A DNA stretch of 62,436 nt, taken from assembly GCA_027575765.1 (NCBI GenBank), contig JANBPT010000169.1, forward strand, positions 1-62,436. The letters are read 5' to 3'. This document shows, in pieces, positions 32,112 to 41,642 of this stretch (position 1 is the stretch's first letter; each line of letters starts with the position of its first letter). The translations under genes were made by a program, and so were the position numbers. Source of the DNA: Tieghemiomyces parasiticus (Eukaryota > Kickxellomycota > Dimargaritomycetes > Dimargaritales > Dimargaritaceae). Below the pieces are notes generated by a model that had not been told where the DNA came from, did not search any database, and worked only from the letters and a program-made list of their open reading frames with translations.

Positions 32112-34186
32112 ATGAATCAAGTCGCTGAGAGGTCTACGCTGCAAGTGTGAGTACCAAGACCCTTGTCCACCCTGTCTACCGGCGGGCCTGTCGGAGCGCG
32201 GAGTTGGGGCCGCCGCCCTCGGCTCGCCTGGCCTTCAACCTTACCCATCCCTCCTCTCACCTTGATACTCTATGCCTCACATCCACCCAATTCTCTAACG
32301 ACGCGGCCAGGGCGTCTGGCGACTTCCTCCGTGCCCCGGCGACGCTGGGCCAGCCGACCCGTCACCTACGTCCCGTGGCCGCTGCCCCTACCCCTGCTGC
32401 GGCCACCACCAACCGCGACTTTGTCATCCTGCAGCGGTCTTACCGCCAGCAGTACTCCAATATTTACTTCCTGCGGCTCCACGCCCTCAAGGCGGCTGCC
32501 GCTGAGGCGGCGCACCGCCAGTGGCTCGATAACACGCCTGGGACCGTCCCAGCCGTGTACGCCGCCAAAATCTCGGCCATCCCGCCTGGCCAGCGCTGCG
32601 CGGTGGTAGGTACCCTCTACTGCGACCAGAAGGGGAAGCCCAACGTCCTCGACGACTTGAGCAAGGAGCTGTGGATTTCTGCCCCGCCGCCGCGGGTCAC
32701 CTACGCCGACGGCGACGCGGATCTCTACTACCTGGAGGACGAGTCGAGCCGCGTTACCCTGACGGGCGCCGTCGTCCGCGCAGCGGGCCTGGCCACCGGC
32801 GCAGTGATTGCTGTGCTCGGCACGGAGAATTTGGTGGGCGACTTTGAGGTGGAAGCGGTGACCTTTCCAGGCCTGGCCCCGCAGCCCGCGCTGCCCGATC
32901 AGACGGAGGACCGGTACGTGGCGCTGGTCTCGGGGCTACAACTGGCAGGCCGACCACCCACCCTAGGACTCGAGCTGATGACCGAATTTCTGACGGGCTG
33001 CCTAGGGGGACCGGGTGACCAGGCCCTGGCAGCGGCTGTGACCCGCCTTGTCGTGGTGGGCAATGCCCTGGGCAGTGATTCGGCCGGTGCCCCGGAACTA
33101 GCCGGCGGGGACGGCGCAGCGGGCCTCGAGACGTTAGACGGCTACCTTAGCACGTGGGCGGCCCTCATGCCCGTCGACCTCATGCCTGGTGCGGATGATC
33201 CAGCCAACCATGTTCTACCCCAGCAGGCCCTCCACATCTCCCTGTTCCCCCGAGCGGGCCGACTATCGACCTTCGAGTCGGTGACAAACCCTGCCTGGTT
33301 CGATGTGGACGGCGTGAGGTAAGCTCTGACCCTTGCCATTGTTAAACGATCGGTTGGGTAGCAGTTACACGATGCCCTGTATCTGACGCGCCTCTGGTGT
33401 ATTCGCATCCTCCCGCCACCAGCCTGCTGGGCACTGCAGGTCAGACCATTGACGATCTGGTCAAGTACGGTATCGCCACCGCCCCAATCGACGTGGCCGA
33501 ACGCTCGCTGCGCTGGCGTCATATGGCTCCGTCGGCCCCCGACACATTGTGTAAGTCTTCCCGCTCCGCGACTTGGCGCTCCCGGGCTGCCCACAGCATC
33601 TCCCCGTCACAGGTGCTTGGACCCCGGGCGGACGCTAGTATTACGAACGTATAGAACCCGGCCGACTTGCATCTGTCAAGGGCTCGATGTGGTGTCGGAT
33701 GGCACCGCTGACGTCGTCCACCGGGGGTATACAGTGCCATGGCGTTGGCTGAAGGCGAGATCACTGGGCGACACTGCTTTGGCAACCTGTCTGTACCTTG
33801 CGAATATATTAACCCAATTTAACCCATCTTGGCCGCCGCCGGCCTTGGGGCCTTCCAACAGGGTGTTATCCGTTCGCCGAGAAGGATCCCTTTGTGCTTG
33901 AAAGTACGCCTCACGTGTACTTCATTGGCAACCAGGCAACCTTCCAGTCCCGGCTCACCCGAGGTAAGTAGCCCCACCGCCGCAGGTAGCTGCGCATTAT
34001 CTTAATCCGTATCCTGGTCGACTGACTCACGCGCTGCTTATAATGTAATACCACCGCCAACCAGGTTCCGATGGGCAGGTCTGCCGGATCGTCTGCGTGC
34101 CCGATTTCAGTCACACATCAACCCTTGTCCTGGTCAACTTGCGAACGCTGGCCGCTCACACCGTGTCATTCACAGCGACATTCTAG
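32112..34186 (+). CDS. POLD2: DNA polymerase delta small subunit (POLD2/Cdc1/Pol31)
   Basis: Five exons: 32112-32146, 32311-33318, 33423-33550, 33862-33963 and 34065-34186, totalling 464 aa. This is the B-subunit of DNA polymerase delta (inactive phosphoesterase fold plus OB fold). It bridges the catalytic subunit and the rest of the complex in the nucleus. Exon 2 holds the OB region (RSYRQQYSNIYFLRLHAL, QKGKPNVLDDLS, LEDESSRVTL) and the beginning of the phosphoesterase-like domain (RYVALVSGLQL). Exon 3 gives LGTAGQTIDDLVKYG, exon 4 the strongly conserved YPFAEKDPFVLE and HVYFIGNQATF, and exon 5 the closing VCVPDFSHTSTLVLVNLRTL. Splicing restores the W of the TLWCYPF segment across intron 3. 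The first exon (11 codons) is the least certain part. Confidence 0.93.
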
Positions 34187-34847
34187 AGGCTGCCCTCCCT
34201 CCGTACTGGGCTGGGATGTAACCCAGGCGGAGGTGGCCCGCGGTCCCATGACTATAATAAATAGATACCCGTCACCATCGCCTGTCAAGCGACCAATTTT
34301 CTCTACAGCAGCCTTCAAGAGAGGACGATCGGTAACCCGAGCTCCAACTTGCAATCCCGGAGAGGAGGGCTTCACGCTGGGTGGCGTGGTAGGCTTTCTT
34401 AAGCCCCTGCAGGCTGCGGTCGCCAACCGTCCAGGCAACCAGCACAGCGCTTCCTATCTCTCTCTTTCTCGGTACAGGTCTCTTCCTCTTGCGGAATCGC
34501 CCAGGCGGGTGCCCTGGTGAGTCGACCCCCGCGCCTCGGACACCGAGACGGCCCGCTCACCACCCGTCACGTCCTGGCGCTTGGCCAGACCCGCCTCGTC
34601 CATCTAGGGACTGCGGCGCCGACCACGTCCTCTCCACTCCGTACAAGCCCACTGCGCTACCCCTCCCTCTTAGCATTGTTCCGTCACGGCATCTCTTCCC
34701 ACTCCCTTCCCTTTCCCCGCATCAGTCACTCTACGCACACATCTACCCTCCACCCGCTCCATTCTTCTACGGTATCTGCACATTGCCGCTTCTTTCGGCC
34801 CATCTTTACCGTACTTGTACCCAACCCATCCCTCTGTCGTTCGGACC
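34187..34847. promoter_or_regulatory. Between POLD2 and RPT5
   Basis: About 660 bases. The final 250 bases are CT-rich and probably form the RPT5 leader. No gene is seen. Confidence 0.45.
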
Positions 34848-36819
34848 ATGTCGGAGAAGAGCGCCCTCGAAAAGGCTGTTGAGGCCTCATCCGCTGGCGC
34901 CGGTTCCCCATTTGACGATCTGGATAGCGAAATCCTGCGCTCTTCCAACGAAGACATCGCCAACCGCACCCGGCTCGTCGAAAATGAAATTCGGGTAAGT
35001 GAGGTGGCCAAGCCATACTTCAGCACGCGGCCGGCTGCCTCATCCTCGCACCGTCATGTCCCCCCCCCTCTGTGGTCGGGTGACTTTGGTCCTTGTTAAC
35101 TTCGCAGCCTGGACTAAGCCGCTACTGCATCCGGCCCACCCTACCCTTCATCCATCTGATGTAATCCCTCCACCTTTCGTAACCCTGACCCCTGCGCCTC
35201 GGCCTTCACTACCCAACAGGTAATGAAGAGCGAACAGGCCCGTCTGCAGCACGAAAAGAGCGCCATGGTGGAGAAGATACGGGATAACCAGCAAAAGATC
35301 AGCATGAATCGGCAGCTGCCCTATCTCGTCGCAAACGTTGTGGAGGTAAGTCTGTTCACGAGGCCATCCCGGTCCGCCATCGTACCGGCCCGCCCATGTA
35401 CGGCGATCCTTGCGTGCTACTAACCCCTCGACTGGTCTACCTACGCTTTAACCTACTAGATCCTTGATATTAACCCCGACGATGAGGAGGAAGACGGCGC
35501 TAACGTCGACCTGGATTCCATGCGTCGTGGAAAATGTGCTGTCATCAAGACTTCGACCCGCCAGGTAGGTAGAAGCTCGAACCCGTGGTGGTGGAGCCCT
35601 CCTAGTGTCCCGAGTCGGGTATCCTACCTTCGCCCTTCCCTTGCCCTTCGTCTTATACCCGTATTGCGTCTGCCCTGACTCGTCGTCCTAACCTATACCC
35701 CTTTGTATCCTGCAGACTATCTTCCTACCGCTCATTGGCCTCGTGGAGGCCGAGGACCTCAAGGCCGGGGACCTCATCGGCGTACACAAAGACAGCTTCC
35801 TTATCCTCGAGAAGTTGCCTGCAGAGTAAGTGATGTGCAGCGAACCGTATCCACACGCCCAGGGAAGTCGCCTTCCCTCTGTTCCTCCCAGACCAATAGG
35901 TCTCTAGACTTGCCTGCGGCTCACACTTCTCTCTCTTTGCCGACCCTCGCCTTTGCATCCTGCCCGATACTCACCGAATCAACCTTGTACATCACATAGG
36001 TACGACTCGCGCGTCAAAGCCATGGAAGTCGACGAGAAGCCCACGGAGGACTACACTGATATCGGTGGGCTAGATAAGCAGATTGAAGAACTGGTGGAGG
36101 CCATCGTCCTACCCATGACCCACGCTGAACGGTTCAAGAATCTGGGTATCAAGCCGCCCAAGGGCGCGCTCATGTACGGGCCGCCTGGTACGGGTAAGAC
36201 CCTCCTGGCCCGCGCCTGCGCTGCTCAGACCAACTCGACCTACCTCAAACTGGCCGGCCCGCAGCTGGTGCAAATGTTCATTGGAGACGGTTCCAAGCTG
36301 GTACGGGACGCATTTGAACTGGCCAAAGAGAAGGCCCCCACCATCATTTTTATTGACGAACTCGACGCCATCGGTACTAAACGATTCGACTCGGAGAAGA
36401 GTGGCGATCGCGAGGTCCAGCGCACCATGCTGGAGCTGCTCAACCAGCTGGACGGGTTCGGCAGCGACGACCGTATCAAGGTAATCGCGGCCACCAACCG
36501 CATTGACATTCTGGACCCTGCCCTGCTGCGGTCGGGCCGATTGGACCGTAAGATTGAATTTCCTCTGCCCAACGAGGAGGCCCGTGCCCGGATCCTACAG
36601 ATCCACTCGCGCAAGATGAACGTCGGGCCCGACGTTAACTTTGAGGAATTGTCGCGCTGTAGCGACGAGTTCAACGGTGCGCAGTGCAAGGCTGTCTGCG
36701 TGGAGGCCGGGATGATCGCCCTACGCCGCAATGCCACGCAGCTTTGCCACGAGGACTTTATGGAGGGTATCCAGGAAGTACAGGCCAAGAAGAAGACGTC
36801 CTTGCAGTATTTTGCCTAG
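34848..36819 (+). CDS. RPT5: 26S proteasome regulatory ATPase Rpt5 (6A)
   Basis: Five exons: 34848-34994, 35220-35345, 35460-35564, 35716-35825 and 36000-36819, giving 435 aa. Rpt5 is one of six AAA ATPases in the base of the 19S particle that unfold substrates and gate the 20S core. The N-terminal coiled coil spans exons 1-2 ([20 protein letters not shown]). An OB domain follows ([10 protein letters not shown] / ILDINPD, then [15 protein letters not shown]). The AAA core has Walker A GPPGTGKT, Walker [13 protein letters not shown] and the arginine fingers in [16 protein letters not shown]. The C-terminus is LQYFA. Rpt5 normally ends in a hydrophobic-Tyr-X motif (for example FYA or YYA) that opens the core gate, and here the tyrosine is replaced by phenylalanine. 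Everything else is canonical. RAD23 earlier in the window encodes a shuttle that docks on this particle. Confidence 0.97.
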
Positions 36820-38564
36820 ATCGATCGCACGTGTTTCATCGCCTTTGGTTCTTTTTTCTTTTTTGTTGGCCGTTACGATTAGAGGGTCAGGTCGACACGA
36901 TTTTATGCCCTCTCCCTCCCGCCAGCGTTTCCCATGGGCCGTGATGCTTTTCTTGCACGATCCGGCGTTTTCCTCCCTCGAACCGTACCACCAATATATC
37001 GATCGCACCACTCATTCCTTAGTTACTTTGATAATATTGTTTTCCTTACCAACCGAGTCGCGATTGGACATCTCAGCTGGACAAGCCGGATATCTGTCCG
37101 CAGATCCAGGGGCTTGGTACAACTGGACTGACTGTCGACACTTAGAGCGCGTTGCGCACTCCTTGACCATCGGTATGAGTAATTGGGTGCCGGGGTAGGG
37201 GCAGGCCACTGAAGTGACCGACGGAGACTGTGACGGACCGCGTACTAGCATAGTAATACAGGTGGCCGCCTCGTCCCCGCAAAGTATACGGTAGGCACCA
37301 CCTATCAACTAGTACAGGCGGCGGTAAAGGATAGCATAATCTACCGCCCCTGGCTCCTAATAGCAGAAGCGCCCTTGCACACTCATATTCACCAGAATAG
37401 ATAAGACGAATATCACATTGGTAGGTGCAGTGTGTCAGCCCCTGGCCGTCGGTAATGACCGTCATTCCGTTACCTGGGCAAGGCAGATGCCAACCACCTG
37501 TAGCCAGTCCAGGCGAGGCCAGAAAGCCCCCACCTGCTCTGTAACAATGAAGGGCTTAGGAATCCGTAGGTGGCGTCCGTTTGCTTGCCGTACGCTGGTC
37601 CCCTGAATTGCTCACCATCAGGCGAAAGAGCAGGGTCCGTATGGCCCGCTCCGATCCGATGGAGGGAAATAAGGCCTGTCGCGGCTTGATTCAGACCCTG
37701 GAAAGACAATTTCCAGATCACTTTAGGTGGGCCCTGCAAGCGCGTAAACTGAGCGTTTGGTACGCCCTTCGCCCTGCCCAACACACCGGCATTGCCAGTC
37801 CTTTGCCTTGTAACCAGAACGTCTTCACGGTAGACCTTTGGCGCGCCCGCTGCCGCTGATGCAGCGGCCCATCTTCTATTTCAGCATTGCTTCCACGCTA
37901 CCAACGATACTGGCCACTGGCCAGCTTGATCATGGAGTTTCTCCGTCACAACACTGGCAGCCTTGGTTGGGTGGTTCCACTCTTGGGTTATTTTTGCCTC
38001 TACGATTTCGATTGCGAAGTGGTACCGCCCAGGGGTCGGCCAACGCACCCCTGGAACGTGTTCAACACTCTCGCCTAATGGCCGATCGCTTCCGAGGGTG
38101 GTTAATGGGAGTCACGGCTGCGGATGAAGCAATTGTACGTCAAGGATGGAGTTTACATGATTTGGCCGGCTGGTTTGTTATGCCGACCGTATGTGAAAGA
38201 ATGCGATTGAATGGCATCCACGTTCCAGGGTGCGGGCGCGATCAAATGGAGTGAATCCCAACTGCCGACGGGAGAGAGGGGGGACTGCCGCAAGCCCATG
38301 GGGAGAAAGGGGGCCCACTGAGTCGCCAATGGTGGTAGACCAAGGGGTTACCACGTAGGATAGGTGACGGCACTGGCTCGCAGGCCACTTGACAGCCAAA
38401 CGGGTTATATAAACCACGCGTCGCTAGCGTCCTCCAGAAGAGACTTTTCTCCGCAACCCACTCTACCACCCTCACATCTCACGACCGGCTCCAGCCTGCT
38501 CTCCATTGTTACCTCCCTCACTCTTACGACCTCCCCTCCCCTCTAATCTACACCTACTGACACC
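36820..38564. promoter_or_regulatory. Upstream region of the cysteine-rich surface-protein gene, with TATA box
   Basis: 1.7 kb without a convincing gene. TATATAAA at 38406-38413 lies 159 bases before the ATG at 38565 and is followed by a CT-rich leader, consistent with a strong promoter. The rest shows no coding frame, RNA gene or repeat that I recognise. Confidence 0.55.
38406..38413 (+). promoter_or_regulatory. TATA box of the cysteine-rich surface-protein gene
   Basis: TATATAAA, 159 bases before the ATG of a gene with strongly biased codon use. Confidence 0.6.
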
Positions 38565-39203
38565 ATGAAGACCGTCGCCGCTTTCCTGGCCCTCGCCACC
38601 CTGGCTGCCCTGGCCACCGCCCAGGACGACTTTGAGATGTGCCCCCAGTGCGCTGTCGATGACGTTGGCTGCCGTGCTCGCTGCATGGGTGTGCCCAACC
38701 CCAACGCCGCCACCGTCAGCAACACTAACGAATGCTTCAACAAGTGCACCGTTCGGGACCCCATGGCTGCCAACACCTGCATGCAGAACTGCATCAGCCA
38801 GGTCTTTAACCCCAGCAACGGCGCGCCCCCCGCCTCCCATAACCACCCCGGCAAGACTCCCAAGTCCGCCGCCTCTTCTCCTAGCGCCGAGGGCGCGGCC
38901 ATGCCCGCCGAGGGCGATGAGGGTTCCGCCGCCATGCCCAACGCCATGCCTGCTGCCATGCCCGCGTCCGCCGGTCCCAGCGCTACCTCCGCCCCCGCCG
39001 CCGGCTCCACCGGTGCCTGGGGCTCCGGGAACAAGTCCGGCTCCTCGTGGTCGTCGACCAAGGCCTATGGTGCCAGCTCTTCCAAGAGCGGTGGTGCCAA
39101 GCCTACCAATGCCGAGGACAACGCCAGTGGTGCTTCCACCTTCGCCGTCAGCGGACTGGTCTCCTCCGTCGTGGTCGCCCTGGTGGTCAAAAATATGCTG
39201 TAA
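38565..39203 (+). CDS. Small secreted cysteine-rich protein, probably GPI-anchored
   Basis: 212 aa, single exon; I do not recognise a named family. A signal peptide (MKTVAAFLALATLAALATA) is followed by a compact domain (~20-85) with eight cysteines spaced C-x2-C-x6-C-x3-C-x16-C-x3-C-x10-C-x3-C. Three of the pairs are CX3C (GCRARC, ECFNKC, TCMQNC), suggesting stapled helices. Next is a long Ser/Ala/Gly/Pro stalk with Met-Pro-rich repeats, likely O-glycosylated. The end is a hydrophobic tail (VSGLVSSVVVALVVKNML) preceded by small residues, as expected for GPI addition. The spacing does not fit CFEM. Codon choice is extremely biased to C-ending codons (GCC, AAC, ACC), typical of highly expressed genes, and there is a TATA box upstream. 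The role is unknown; wall surface, adhesion or host contact are guesses. Confidence 0.85.
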   Translation: MKTVAAFLALATLAALATAQDDFEMCPQCAVDDVGCRARCMGVPNPNAATVSNTNECFNKCTVRDPMAANTCMQNCISQVFNPSNGAPPASHNHPGKTPKSAASSPSAEGAAMPAEGDEGSAAMPNAMPAAMPASAGPSATSAPAAGSTGAWGSGNKSGSSWSSTKAYGASSSKSGGAKPTNAEDNASGASTFAVSGLVSSVVVALVVKNML

Positions 39204-40421
39204 ATAGATGACCATTCTTATTCGTTCGACTTGTCAATGCTTTAACTTTACCGACCTTTATATTTCTGAAAAGATCTTGGATGCTGGATTCCGGCTCATT
39301 GTAATTAAACAGTGTAAGACACCCCCAGTCATCGGTGCCTATTGGGAAGGGGACAATAAAATGTTTGCGCCAGGGTGCCATTTACCGCGCCGTCAACATT
39401 TTGTGCCGTGGTATGCACAATTTTGTCATGGTGGTTCGTACTCAGGGAGGAGGGAGTTTACCACACCGGAATGGAATGTCACCTCCTGATTGTCAATGGC
39501 ATATACTTTCCATGCCACCTGAGCTACCTTCCCCTTGTGCGATACGGGTAAGTCATAATAGGTATGGAACCAGGGAGGGCGGTGACTGTACAGAGGCTGC
39601 GACGCTTTGGCGCACCGCCTGGGCGTGACGTGCGACTGTACCACTGACACCTGCCAGCAGGGCAACAGAATCGTTGACTGACAAGGCCAACGCGAGTTGG
39701 GCCACTGACGCTAATTCACGCGCTCACATCTAGACCGCTGGGGAGGGCCCATATGGCGCCGATACCGGTATTAGGGGGGGGGTTCATTTATAGTCACGTT
39801 GATGTCACCCCATCCCCTTCCTCCTACTAGGCGAAATGTAGCCGGTGCACGGGCAACGCTACGATTTGTACAGTGCACGAGTCTGCCACGCGGTAGGGCC
39901 ACTGCCAATTGATTACCAGGCCACCGGTTTGTGTACAGGCCCCCCCCATAGACTGATCCAATTCTGGCGCAAGAAAAGTGGCTGGTAAAAGTCTGTGCTG
40001 AGAGCACACAGATTGGCAATTCCCCCCTTTTTCTTACCAGTAATAGCAGGAAGAAGGGGCCAGGACAAATACACGAAGGTTTAGGTGTCCGAAGGGGGGA
40101 CGTCAGGGCTGCCCGGGCATCATGCGCCTACATTCTCCCTCTTCCTCCTCTTCTTCCAAAATCTCTTCACCCACCCATTCGCCATCGACGGCTTCATCGT
40201 TAGTGTCCACTTTGCGACTTGGCCATCTTTCCATACTTAATACACGCCTTTACTCATTCTACCCCTCAAGCTTCCCACCCAGTCAAGCGGCCGCCCTCGA
40301 GACCCCAACGTCTTCATCTGACGTTCTCTCCCCTGTCCCCTCGAGTCCAGGTGCTCTGCCTTCTAATTCCCTCCGTACCCTGTACGCGTCCCCGCCCAGC
40401 CACCACCTGAACCTATTCCTA
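39204..40421. other. Between surface-protein and DCAF7 genes
   Basis: 1.2 kb. The frame of DCAF7 stays open 100 codons upstream of its chosen ATG (40122-40421) but encodes only Ser/Pro/Thr-rich, low-information sequence, which I treat as leader. The remainder has no coding signal. Confidence 0.5.
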
Positions 40422-41642
40422 ATGCTGAGCGAAAACCATCTCCCTAAGAAGGAGATTTGCGATTATTATGCCCCTTGGCCAGTGTACGCCCTGGACTGGT
40501 CCCGGCAGCCACGCGAGCAGGCTTTCCGCCTGACCGTATGTAGTTTCATGGAACAGTACAGCAACAAAATCCAGGTTGTTCAGTACCGTGAAGGGGGGGC
40601 GGCAGCCGACCCGCTGGGGGGCGGCCACCCTTCGGCGGCGTACCCAGACGATGCCAACGTCGGTGGCCCGCCCCCGCCCAGCCCGGACTTTGTGGTCATT
40701 GCCGAGGCGGATCACCCTTACCCAGTTACCAAGACGCAGTGGGCACCCGCAGCCCGGGGGGCCAGTGCGCCGGACCTGCTGGCGACGTCCGGGGACTACC
40801 TGCGGCTATGGGAAGCGTTGCCACCCCAGCCGGGTCGCCCGGTGTCGGCGAACCTCCGGCTTAAAGCCACGCTCAACAACGCCAAAGGCGGGTTCTGCGC
40901 ACCGCTCACGTCGTTCGACTGGAACGAGCTGGACGCGGCCCGCCTTGTGACTTGTAGCATCGACACCACGTGCACCGTCTGGGACGTGACCACCCAGCAA
41001 GCCAAGACACAACTGATTGCACACGACCGTGAAGTGTACGATGTGGCCTTCAGCACGGGTAGCGCCGACGTGTTCGCCAGCGCCGGGGCCGACGGCTCGA
41101 TCCGTATGTTTGATCTGCGCGACCTTGAGCACTCCACCATCATTTACGAGGCCCCACCCGCCCCACCGTTACCGGCCGCGGCGGGGGCCGGCCGGCCAGG
41201 CCCACCGCCCTCCTTGATGCGGCTGGCGTTCAACCGCAAGGACCCCAACTACCTCGCGACGTTCGGAATGGATGCGGCGGCCGTCCAGGTCCTCGACGTG
41301 CGGATGCCCGGCGTACCCATTGCGGAGCTGCGCAACCACCGGGCCAGTGTTAACGGCATCGCCTGGGCCCCGCACTCGGCCCAGCAGGTGTGTACAGTGG
41401 GTGACGACCAGCAGGTACTGGTGTGGGATCTGGGTCCCGCGGGTCTAGGAAGCGGGGGCACACGGGCGGGCGACGGAGCCACGTACCCGCCTCAGGGCCC
41501 TGGCCGGCCGCGGTCAGTCCTCACGCTACCTTCACTCACCTACACAGCCGCGGCTGAAGTCAATACGGTGGCGTGGTCCCGGGTGGTGACCGACTGGGTG
41601 GCGATCGGGTTCGGCCACACAGTGCAAACCCTAAGGGTCTAG
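40422..41642 (+). CDS. DCAF7: WD40 scaffold protein DCAF7/AN11 (WDR68)
   Basis: 406 aa from the ATG at 40422. A possible start at 40122 in the same frame would add 100 Ser/Pro-rich residues. 40422 is chosen because the product then begins like its relatives: a short lysine-containing lead, then YYAPWPVYALDWS. DCAF7 is a WD40 propeller that scaffolds DYRK and other kinases and serves as a CUL4-DDB1 receptor. Diagnostic stretches are DLLATSGDYLRLW, CAPLTSFDWNELD, CSIDTTCTVWDV, TQLIAHDREVYDVAFS, DGSIRMFDLRDLEHSTIIYE, RKDPNYLATF, NHRASVNGIAWAPHS and a terminal DWVAIGFGHTVQTLRV. Compared with the animal protein it has extra Gly/Pro-rich loops, near residues ~50-80 and between the repeats before RLAFNRKDPN. 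A class II DYRK gene lies 8 kb downstream on the same strand. Confidence 0.95.
   Translation: MLSENHLPKKEICDYYAPWPVYALDWSRQPREQAFRLTVCSFMEQYSNKIQVVQYREGGAAADPLGGGHPSAAYPDDANVGGPPPPSPDFVVIAEADHPYPVTKTQWAPAARGASAPDLLATSGDYLRLWEALPPQPGRPVSANLRLKATLNNAKGGFCAPLTSFDWNELDAARLVTCSIDTTCTVWDVTTQQAKTQLIAHDREVYDVAFSTGSADVFASAGADGSIRMFDLRDLEHSTIIYEAPPAPPLPAAAGAGRPGPPPSLMRLAFNRKDPNYLATFGMDAAAVQVLDVRMPGVPIAELRNHRASVNGIAWAPHSAQQVCTVGDDQQVLVWDLGPAGLGSGGTRAGDGATYPPQGPGRPRSVLTLPSLTYTAAAEVNTVAWSRVVTDWVAIGFGHTVQTLRV

Noticed and set aside
38622..38800. CFEM domain in the eight-cysteine protein
   Set aside because: It has eight cysteines, but the spacing is dominated by CX3C pairs and lacks the CXC and Asp pattern of CFEM.
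40122..40421. N-terminal extension of DCAF7 from an upstream in-frame start
   Set aside because: The 100 extra residues are Ser/Pro/Thr-rich without conservation; the ATG at 40422 reproduces the usual start of the family.
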